This document shows, piece by piece, positions 13,333-19,547 of a stretch of DNA of 19,547 nucleotides. The DNA lies in contig JBKKCR010000260.1 of NCBI GenBank assembly GCA_046712825.1, positions 1 to 19,547 on the forward strand, in the 5' to 3' direction. The first letter of the stretch is position 1. Every line of letters begins with the position of its first letter. Below the pieces are notes generated by a model. The model worked only from the letters and a program-made list of their open reading frames with translations, did no database searches and had not been told where the DNA came from. Made by a program: the position numbers and the translations under genes. Source of the stretch: DATFGK01 sp046712825 (GTDB lineage: Bacteria > Actinomycetota > AC-67).

Positions 13333-15753
13333 GATGGCCGGATGCGTGCGGGCGGCGATGCGTCCCGGGATCGCGGCGACCAGGTTGGCCACCACGATCG
13401 CGGCCGGAACCATGAGCGCCAGCGCCGCCACGGGGACGCGCGGCGCCGGGACGACGCCCACCCGGTCGGCGAGGGACGTCCACGCCCAGCGTCCACCCAC
13501 GACGCCGGCCGGGATGCCGACCGCGAGCGCGCTGATCACGAGCGTGGTTGCCTGCCATCCGACGACGGCCCGGATACTCCGTTTCCCCAGGCCGAGCGTT
13601 TTGAGGATCGCCAGGTCGTGGCGGCGACGCCGCACCGAAGACGCGACCATGTGCGCGAGCACCGCCGAGGCGAGAACCGCGAGCGCCACACTGAGCGCGA
13701 TCGGAAGGTTCTCGACCCGCCCGAAGTTCACCACGTCGCGGGGCGTCTCGTTGGGGGTGATCACGTCGCTCAAGCCGACGAACGCTGTTTCCTCGGCCGG
13801 GATGATGAGATCTTCGATCCGGGCGGTGAGTTGCGCGACGTCGGCCCCAGGAGCGAATCGAACGAGCATCGTGTTGGGCAGGCGATCGCTCGCGGCGAAG
13901 CTCGCTCGATTGCTATCCCAATCGAGCAGGGGCGACTCGCCGAGTTCGCCCTGCGTCAGCGCAGGGTTGACCACCCGGCCGACGATCGTCATCGACCGCT
14001 CTGCGCCGCCGAGCAAAGAGACCATCACGCGGTCTCCGACCGTGGCATCGACGATCCGCAGCGTTCTCGCTCCGAGCGCGATCTCGTCGGCGGCGGCCGG
14101 ACGTCGTCCCTCGACGATGGTCGGGTAAGCGTCGCCGCGGATCGGAGATATCGCGAACGCCTCGGCGGTGCGGCCGTCGATCTCGATCGAGCCCGTCCCA
14201 CCGTAGGAAAGTGCGGCGATGCCCGGTTCCGATTCCAGCGCCCGAGCAGGGACGGTGAAGTCAGCGTCCGAGTCGAACTCTTCGATCCGAAGATCCCACG
14301 CGAGGCCGTACAGTCGCGGCGTACTCAGCAGATGGTGGAGGCTCGCCGCGACACCGAGCGAAGCGGCGAGCGCGGCGGCCGCGATCGAGATTCCGAACAC
14401 CGTGGAACGGACGGGGAGCGAAGTCTTGCCGCTGCCCCGAGAGAGCGCGAGATGGACTCCCGCAACGGCCGGGACCGAGGCGCCGACACGCGCGAGCGCG
14501 GTGACGGCCCTTGCGTTTGACGTGGCCGGCTGCCGCGCGCGACCTGGTGCCGTGCGGCTCGCGCTCGTCGCGCGCCAAGCGGGTAGCGCGCTCGCCGACG
14601 CCACGGCGAGCAGCATCCCGGCGACCGCCATCGCGATGACGAACGCATCGACGTGGATCCCGGGTGACGGCTCGGCGACGCGGGCGATCCCGAGCGGAGT
14701 GAGCGGCGACAGCGCCACGGCGACGGCGACGGCGATCACCGCGGACATCGCTCCGATCACCACCGCGCGTCCCATCGAGATGACCCATTGCTCCTGCGGG
14801 GTCATCCCGAGCGCGCCGAGCGTGTCGTTGTCGTCGGAGGAGACGGCGATATGCCGCGTCAACGTCTGACCGACGATGACGAGCGACGACAGGCCGAGGA
14901 TCCCCGCCAGCAACCACATGGCCGTGGAAAGTGGCGTGATCGCGTTCCGGACGCTGGCTTCGGTGTTGGCGAGTGGCTCCAGCTCGATCTGCGGATCAGG
15001 TCCGGCGAGCGCTCGGAGTCCCCGTTCGAACGCCGGGAGGTCACGGGCGCCGTGCTTGAGCCGGATCGAGACCGAGTCGATCGATGACTGGAACAGTCCG
15101 TCCGTCCGCGAAGCGATGCGGTAGAGCGAGGGTGTCGCGTACGCAACGATGCTACTGCCGATGGTGATCGGCGGTAGATCGTAAGGACCGGCCTGGATCC
15201 CGACCACGCGAAGCTCGAGCGGTGCGCCGGCCGCGACGAACGAGTCGCGGTAGCGCTTGACCTCCGGCGGATCATCGGGCCGGGCCTTCGGGAACAACGG
15301 GATCGTGTCGCCGACGTCTATGGCGTAGCGGTCGGCTGCGGCGAAGCTGACGGTCGCTTCATCGGGGGCGTCCGGGTCCGCGAACCGTCCGCGCACGATC
15401 CGGGCCTGATCGACCTGCGTTCCCAGCGATCGGTCGCGAGGGATCGCGATCCCCACCGGCGTCCCGAGGTCGGCCCAGAACCAGCTCAGCCGGGCCGAAT
15501 CCTCGACCTCGGGGAGCGCGACGACCGCGTCGGGGTCGAGCTCGCTCAGACCGACGTCCGAGAACTGATACAGGAAGACGTCGTGTGGCGACGTCGCTGC
15601 GAGCATGCGGTCGTAGGCGGTTTCCGTCCGACGTGCTCCCGCGGCAGCGGCGGTCACGAGGCCGCCCGCCAGGCCCGCGACGAGCGCGAGGCCGAGCCAC
15701 GAGCGCCAGCGCCTCCGGAACTCGGCGGCGAAGCGCAAACGGATGGCGCCCAT
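13315..15753 (-). CDS. FtsX/MacB-type ABC transporter permease B
   Basis: An 812-aa permease. Predicted TMs are near 18-39, 277-297, 330-348, 370-391, 449-470, 684-706, 733-753 and 773-794, with extracellular domains at about 41-275 and 471-682. Motifs are GARRTETAYDR (39-49), SPLTPLGIARVAEPSPG (349-365), a variant linker GSGKTSLPVRS (440-450), LYGLAWD (481-487), EGRRPAAADEIALG (548-561), FAPGADVAQL and the coupling helix RRRRHDLAILKTLGL. Its N-terminus (MGAIRLRFAAEFRRRW) departs from the AVWMR pattern of A and C. The frame stays open to 17385, but that region is permease A read in another frame, so ATG 15753, overlapping A's stop, is used. It pairs with the upstream ATPase by inference; exporter, lipoprotein-release or sensing roles are all possible. 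Confidence 0.9.
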   Translation of the reverse strand: MGAIRLRFAAEFRRRWRSWLGLALVAGLAGGLVTAAAAGARRTETAYDRMLAATSPHDVFLYQFSDVGLSELDPDAVVALPEVEDSARLSWFWADLGTPVGIAIPRDRSLGTQVDQARIVRGRFADPDAPDEATVSFAAADRYAIDVGDTIPLFPKARPDDPPEVKRYRDSFVAAGAPLELRVVGIQAGPYDLPPITIGSSIVAYATPSLYRIASRTDGLFQSSIDSVSIRLKHGARDLPAFERGLRALAGPDPQIELEPLANTEASVRNAITPLSTAMWLLAGILGLSSLVIVGQTLTRHIAVSSDDNDTLGALGMTPQEQWVISMGRAVVIGAMSAVIAVAVAVALSPLTPLGIARVAEPSPGIHVDAFVIAMAVAGMLLAVASASALPAWRATSASRTAPGRARQPATSNARAVTALARVGASVPAVAGVHLALSRGSGKTSLPVRSTVFGISIAAAALAASLGVAASLHHLLSTPRLYGLAWDLRIEEFDSDADFTVPARALESEPGIAALSYGGTGSIEIDGRTAEAFAISPIRGDAYPTIVEGRRPAAADEIALGARTLRIVDATVGDRVMVSLLGGAERSMTIVGRVVNPALTQGELGESPLLDWDSNRASFAASDRLPNTMLVRFAPGADVAQLTARIEDLIIPAEETAFVGLSDVITPNETPRDVVNFGRVENLPIALSVALAVLASAVLAHMVASSVRRRRHDLAILKTLGLGKRSIRAVVGWQATTLVISALAVGIPAGVVGGRWAWTSLADRVGVVPAPRVPVAALALMVPAAIVVANLVAAIPGRIAARTHPAIVLRAE

Positions 15754-15770
15754 CACTCGGCCCTCAGCAC
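15751..15770 (-). promoter_or_regulatory. Coupling junction permease A / permease B
   Basis: CTGAGGGCCGAGTGATG on the minus strand encodes Leu-Arg-Ala-Glu, the TGA of A and the overlapping ATG of B. The AGGG within the Arg and Ala codons sits 7 nt before the ATG, so the protein's C-terminal motif doubles as the next gene's ribosome site. Confidence 0.75.
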
Positions 15771-18257
15771 GAGCGCGGGTTGCGTCCGGGCGGCGCTGCG
15801 GCCCGGCAGCGCAGCGATCAGGTTCCCGAGCACGAGCCCTGCTGGGAGCACGAGCGCCAGGATCGCGAGCGGCGCACGCGCGACCGGAACGACGCCGAAG
15901 TACAAGGCGATCGTTCGCCATCCCCAGCGGCCGAGCACGATCCCCGCCGGCAGCCCGACGACGATCGCGAGCACGGCGATCGCGCTGACCTGCCACGCGA
16001 TCGCGCCGCGCACCTGGCCCTTCACGAAGCCGAGCGCTTTCAAGATCGCCAGGTCGCGTCGTCGCCGCCTGATCGTCGTTACGAGGATGTGCGCCAGCGC
16101 AGCCGACGCGATCGCGGCGAAGATCGCGGACAGCAAGACCGGGAGCCGGCTGATCTTCTCGAGGGCGGCGAGATCCTGCCGTTCCGTGCGCAGCAATACT
16201 ATGAAGCCGTCCGCCTCGAGCTGCTTCCGAGCGGCATCCAGGTCGGTTCCCGGTTCGAAGCCCACGAAGCAGCAGCCGGCCGGGTCCTCCGGCTGGAGCC
16301 TGCTGATGAACGCGGCGGACATGATCGCACCCTCGCCCGGCTCGGTCGCGGCGAACGGGAACGAGGGAACCGCGGCGACGCCGACGACCCGCGAGCGCAC
16401 CGTGATGAGCCGGCGCTCGACCTGTTCGCCGGACTCTTCTTCCTCGTCTTGCGTCGGGTCGGCATAGCGGAAGCCGACCATGTCGCCGACATGAAGGCCG
16501 AGACGTCGGATCGTCGCCGGTCCCAGCGCGATCTCGGGGACCGCGTCCGGCGGCGTGTCCCGAGGTGCCCGCCCCTCGATCACGGCGTACCCGATCTCTC
16601 CGCCGTCGTCTAACCCCAGCAGGAACATGTCCTGGTTCCCGATGACGATGTTGAGCAGCGAGCCGACCACCGCGCGATCGACGAACGGGAGTTGCTTCAG
16701 CCGAGCGAGCCGCTGCGCCGAACCCTCGGGGGTGGTTCGGTCCTCGTCGGGGAGGACCGCGTCGTAGGTGAACCCCGTGAGCGCAGGGGTCTCGACCAGA
16801 TGCGAGAGGCTCTGGCCGACGACGACGGAGCCAACGACCGAAGCAACGCCGAGCGCGACGGCGAGGATCGTCGAGCGCACCGGGACCGATGTCCTTCCGC
16901 GACCCGGCTCGAGCGCCATCCGGAGTCCGGTGGCCGTCGCCGGCGATCGTGAGACGCGCGTTATCGCGCCGACGATGCGAGACGGTCGCGTCGCCCCATG
17001 CTCGATCTCGGAAACCGCACGCTCGGCCGAGCGTGCGGCGCGGATCGACGGCCAGAGGGTGACGAACGGAACGAGGAGCAGGATCGCCGCCGCGCCCAAG
17101 CCGATCGCCGTCGCGTCGAACGCGAAACCGGTGGTCGGTTCCGCGATCCGCGCAGGTCCGATCGGGGTGAATGGGGAGAAGAGATAGGCGGCGACCGCGC
17201 CGACCCCCGCTGCGACGAGCCCGATCGCGGCGGCGCGCAACATGCCGAGGGTCACGAGATGCCGGCGAGCAAGTCCCATGGCGCGGAGCGTCGGGTAGTC
17301 GACCGACTCGAGCAGCTGCTGCCGGGCGAACGTCTGCCCGACAACGGCGACGGTGGCCGCCGCGATGAGCGAGCCGAGGAGCCACAGCGCAACCACGTAC
17401 AGCCGGATGATCTTCTGCACGCTGCTCCGGATGATCGGCGCAATGACCGGCACATCCAGGTTGAGGTCGCGCTCGGCGGCGCGCTTGAACGCGACGGCGG
17501 CATCACGGCCGCCCTTGAGGTGGATCCCGAGCTGCCACGTGTCGGGGTTCGGCGCGAGGATCTCCGCCGCGACTTCGGGCGGGTACGTGCGCCGGGTTAC
17601 CTCTTGGAATCGCTGATACAGCGCAGGTGTTGCGTAGAAGACGCGGAAGAAGCTCTGGCCGATCGTTTCGAAGTCGCCCGGCGCCGCCGAGATACCGACG
17701 ACGCCGAGCCGGACCCGCTCGAGCGGCGCGGGGAAATTCTCGATATCGAATCCAACTCCGACGACGATCTCGTCGCCCACTCGCAGGTCGAACTGGTCGG
17801 CGATCGTGAACGGAACCGTCGTCTCGTCGGCCTTGGACCGGTCGGGGAGCCGTCCCTCGAGGATCTTCGCTCGGTTGGTCGAATACAGCGTCCGTCCCGA
17901 GGGGTCGGTCGCGAGTGCCCACTCCGGGAAAGCGAGGACCTCCTCGGGGTGGCCGCGACGCGCCGGGATCGTCACCTCAGCGCCGATGATCACGAGCTCG
18001 GTGAAGTCCTTTATCGCCGGATGGGTCTTGAGCCGCGCGTACCGCTCGGAGAACCCAGCGCTCCCCCCGCCGCCGGTCATCGCATCGAACGCATCCTGCG
18101 CCTCTTCGAATCGCGGATACGCGGTCTCCGTGCGCCGGGCGCCGGCGATAGCGGCGATCGAGGCACCGGCGGCGACGCCGAGGATCAGCGCGAGCGCTAG
18201 CCACGCGCGCCAGCGTGCGCGCAGCTCGGCGCGTAGCCTCATCCAGACCGCTGCCAC
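15753..18257 (-). CDS. FtsX/MacB-type ABC transporter permease A
   Basis: An 834-aa permease, first of the array. TM1 about 18-38, first extracellular domain 41-283, TMs near 285-307, 335-360 and 383-405, linker, TM5 near 462-482, second extracellular domain 483-703, TMs near 705-727, 753-775 and 797-820. Motifs: GARRTETAYPR (39-49), coupling helices YPTLRAMGLARRHL and RRRRDLAILKALGF, SPFTPIGPARIAEPTTG (361-377), GRGRTSVPVRS (452-462), and the C-terminal AALPGRSAARTQPALVLRAE. The second extracellular domain has an acidic stretch DEEEESGE (604-611) and an adjacent Cys pair (C662-C663) absent from the other permeases. Translation starts at a GTG with GGGGAGG 5 nt upstream; the gene follows the ATPase by 29 nt. 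The pairing with that ATPase is strongly suggested by the order. Confidence 0.92.
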   Translation of the reverse strand: MAAVWMRLRAELRARWRAWLALALILGVAAGASIAAIAGARRTETAYPRFEEAQDAFDAMTGGGGSAGFSERYARLKTHPAIKDFTELVIIGAEVTIPARRGHPEEVLAFPEWALATDPSGRTLYSTNRAKILEGRLPDRSKADETTVPFTIADQFDLRVGDEIVVGVGFDIENFPAPLERVRLGVVGISAAPGDFETIGQSFFRVFYATPALYQRFQEVTRRTYPPEVAAEILAPNPDTWQLGIHLKGGRDAAVAFKRAAERDLNLDVPVIAPIIRSSVQKIIRLYVVALWLLGSLIAAATVAVVGQTFARQQLLESVDYPTLRAMGLARRHLVTLGMLRAAAIGLVAAGVGAVAAYLFSPFTPIGPARIAEPTTGFAFDATAIGLGAAAILLLVPFVTLWPSIRAARSAERAVSEIEHGATRPSRIVGAITRVSRSPATATGLRMALEPGRGRTSVPVRSTILAVALGVASVVGSVVVGQSLSHLVETPALTGFTYDAVLPDEDRTTPEGSAQRLARLKQLPFVDRAVVGSLLNIVIGNQDMFLLGLDDGGEIGYAVIEGRAPRDTPPDAVPEIALGPATIRRLGLHVGDMVGFRYADPTQDEEEESGEQVERRLITVRSRVVGVAAVPSFPFAATEPGEGAIMSAAFISRLQPEDPAGCCFVGFEPGTDLDAARKQLEADGFIVLLRTERQDLAALEKISRLPVLLSAIFAAIASAALAHILVTTIRRRRRDLAILKALGFVKGQVRGAIAWQVSAIAVLAIVVGLPAGIVLGRWGWRTIALYFGVVPVARAPLAILALVLPAGLVLGNLIAALPGRSAARTQPALVLRAE

Positions 18258-18286
18258 CGCGGCCTCCCCGATCGTCTCGCGTGCCT

Positions 18287-19042
18287 CTAGGAGGTCGCGT
18301 TCGGCTCGGCCGGCGGGTTGGACATCAAGGTGCCGAACGACACGGCCTGCCGCTCGCCCGACGCGGCAGAGTCGCCGTTCTCGATCTTGCCGTCGCGCAT
18401 CTTCACGATGCGGTCGGCGTTCTCGGCGACCTTGACGTCGTGGGTGACGAGCATGATCGTCTGGCCGTCCTTGTGCAGTCGGCGGAACAGCTCCATCACC
18501 TCGATGCCGCCGGCCGAGTCCAGCGCGCCGGTCGGCTCATCTGCGAGCACGAGGGTCGGCGAGTTCGCCAGTGCCCGCGCGATCGCGAGTCGTTGCCGCT
18601 GACCACCCGACAGGACCCCCGGCGCATTCTTGGCCTTGTCGGCGAGCCCGAGCAGGTCCAGCAGGTCCCGCGCTCGCGTCTCTGCCTGCTTGCGTGGCAT
18701 CCCGGCGATCACGGCGGGGAGCGTGACGTTCTCGAGCACGCTCATGCCTTCGAGGAGGTTGAAGAACTGGAACACGATGCCGATGTGCTTGCGACGCATC
18801 CGCGCGAGGTCGTTCTCGTCCTTGCCGGCCAGCGACTCACCGGCAACCGAGATCTCGCCGTCGGTCGGCGTATCGAGCCCGGCGATCAGGTTCAGCAGCG
18901 TCGACTTGCCGCAACCCGATGGGCCCATGACCGCGACGAACTCGCCCGGTTCGATCTTCATGTCGACGCCTCGCAGCGCGCGAACCGGCGCGCCCTCGGC
19001 CTCGTAGTTCTTACGCAGGTCGCGTGTTTCCACGACGGTCAT
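18287..19042 (-). CDS. ABC transporter ATPase (MacB/LolD type)
   Basis: A 251-aa nucleotide-binding subunit with all catalytic motifs: Walker A GPSGCGKST (40-48), Q-loop Q92 in IVFQFFNLL, signature LSGGQRQ (144-150), Walker B VLADEP (165-170) followed by TGALDS, and H-loop H201 in VTHD. The FQFFNLL and DEPTGALD patterns are typical of the MacB/LolD/FtsE group, whose partners are FtsX-type permeases, and four of these follow. It is the only ATPase in the window, so it may power all of them. A C-terminal tail (about 222-251) beyond the usual domain end is of unknown use. The ATG at 19042 overlaps the upstream cyclase stop (ATGA), indicating coupled translation; an open extension to 19378 lies inside the cyclase gene and is rejected. 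Confidence 0.96.
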   Translation of the reverse strand: MTVVETRDLRKNYEAEGAPVRALRGVDMKIEPGEFVAVMGPSGCGKSTLLNLIAGLDTPTDGEISVAGESLAGKDENDLARMRRKHIGIVFQFFNLLEGMSVLENVTLPAVIAGMPRKQAETRARDLLDLLGLADKAKNAPGVLSGGQRQRLAIARALANSPTLVLADEPTGALDSAGGIEVMELFRRLHKDGQTIMLVTHDVKVAENADRIVKMRDGKIENGDSAASGERQAVSFGTLMSNPPAEPNATS

Positions 19043-19547
19043 GACTGCCCCTTTCCGCTGTCCCCCCGGATGCGCACGACGCGCACCGGCTTCTCGCGGC
19101 CCTTCACGGTCACCGTCTCGACGTCGCCCGAAGGCAGCCCCGCCGCGTTGACGGTCTCCTCGCTGGCCACGATCTCGCGAGGGCCGGCGAGCGAGTTCAA
19201 GCGTTGCGCGACGTTCACCGCGTCGCCGACGACGGTGTATTCGAGCTTCGCGCCGCCGACCGCGCCGGCCATCGCGCTGCCCGTGTTCACGCCGATGCCG
19301 ACCCCGAAGGCCGGGTGTCCCTCGGTCGCCCATCGTTCGTTGAGCTCGTCTTGCCGGGCGATCATCGCCTGCGCACACTCCACGGCCTTGCGAGCGTGCC
19401 CGTCGAGCGCAACCGGGGCTCCGAACACCGCCATCACGGCGTCTCCTATGAACTTGTCCACGATCCCCTCGTGCGCCATCACCAGTTCGCTCATCACCGT
19501 CAAGTGCTCGTTGAGTAGCAAGCCGAGCGTGGCTACCTCGGTGATCT
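19039..19547 (-). CDS. Class III adenylate/guanylate cyclase catalytic domain (5' partial)
   Basis: The C-terminal 169 codons of a nucleotide cyclase; the gene begins outside the right edge. Visible catalytic parts are VDKFIGDAVMAVFG, with a substrate-binding Lys and the second metal-binding Asp, and LEYTVVGDAVNVAQRL, with the transition-state Asn and Arg of the VNxxxR pattern. The base-selecting position appears to be Thr (in EYTVVGD), as in class IIIb cyclases, and adenylate cyclase activity is the likelier one. The first metal-binding Asp lies beyond the window, so activity cannot be fully judged, nor can N-terminal sensor domains. After the domain come about 45 residues ending GDSGKGQS. 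Its TGA overlaps the ATPase start by 4 nt, so the cyclase and transporter are translated together. cAMP signalling linked to the transporter is inference. Confidence 0.88.
   Translation of the reverse strand, partial: ITEVATLGLLLNEHLTVMSELVMAHEGIVDKFIGDAVMAVFGAPVALDGHARKAVECAQAMIARQDELNERWATEGHPAFGVGIGVNTGSAMAGAVGGAKLEYTVVGDAVNVAQRLNSLAGPREIVASEETVNAAGLPSGDVETVTVKGREKPVRVVRIRGDSGKGQS

Noticed and set aside
12863..14520. Long plus-strand open frames antisense to permeases B and C
   Set aside because: Same shadow effect of high GC; no recognisable domain, and the opposite strand codes for conserved permeases.
15754..17385. Open-frame extension of permease B of more than 500 codons upstream of its ATG
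   Set aside because: It runs through permease A in another frame, is Arg/Gly-rich with no family resemblance, and the coupled ATG at 15753 with a good ribosome site gives the family's N-terminus.
19043..19378. Extension of the ABC ATPase by 112 codons
   Set aside because: It lies in the cyclase gene in another frame. The overlapping ATGA at 19039-19042 explains the true start.
1..19547. CRISPR array, tRNA, rRNA, insertion sequence, phage or integrase genes
   Set aside because: I looked for regular short repeats, cloverleaf-like segments and transposase or integrase motifs and found none.

Overview
The window is high-GC DNA with densely packed genes, two convergent pairs only 3-5 nt apart, and several genes joined by overlapping stop/start codons. 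The gene content (FadD15-type acyl-CoA ligase, OmpR and NarL response regulators, secreted CAP and glycosidase proteins, very large FtsX-type permeases) fits an actinobacterium, probably an uncultured lineage. That assignment is inferred from style and content; no marker gene is present.

Left part (1-4841). An OmpR-family response regulator (minus) is divergent from a long-chain acyl-CoA ligase (plus). The ligase converges, with a 5-nt gap, on a minus-strand pair of exported proteins: a GH39-like glycoside hydrolase and, upstream of it, a small CAP/SCP-domain protein. Middle part (5050-6191). Two plus-strand response regulators follow: a NarL/LuxR-type regulator and a receiver-only protein with no output domain. 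They converge, with a 3-nt gap, on the end of a long minus-strand operon.

Right part (6195-19547). This is the striking region: one minus-strand operon of about 13 kb. In transcription order it holds a class III nucleotide cyclase (5' end outside the window), a MacB/LolD-type ABC ATPase, three tandem paralogous FtsX-type permeases of 834, 812 and 799 aa (A, B, C), a 38-codon mini-gene, a large membrane sensor histidine kinase of the NarL-partner type, and a fourth permease (D, 820 aa). One ATPase therefore serves four deeply diverged permeases. All four share near-invariant cytoplasmic and loop motifs but have very different extracellular domains.

The mini-gene (10798-10914) is the main discovery. 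It consists of the first 8 codons of a permease fused in frame to the last 30 or so codons of a permease, with its start and stop still in the operon's usual coupling arrangement. It is best read as the remnant of a fifth permease lost by internal deletion. Its two ends, which carry ribosome-binding and coupling signals, were kept. Across the array the C-terminal Leu-Arg-Ala/Thr-Glu codons of each upstream permease double as the Shine-Dalgarno sequence of the next gene. Permease D, which has no gene after it, lacks this signal.

The likely joint function, as inference, is an envelope-directed transporter family (export, lipoprotein release or peptide sensing) with a common ATPase motor. The histidine kinase and the two facing response regulators would be its signalling arm, and the cyclase a second-messenger input or output. 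No tRNA, rRNA, CRISPR array, insertion sequence or integrase was seen.
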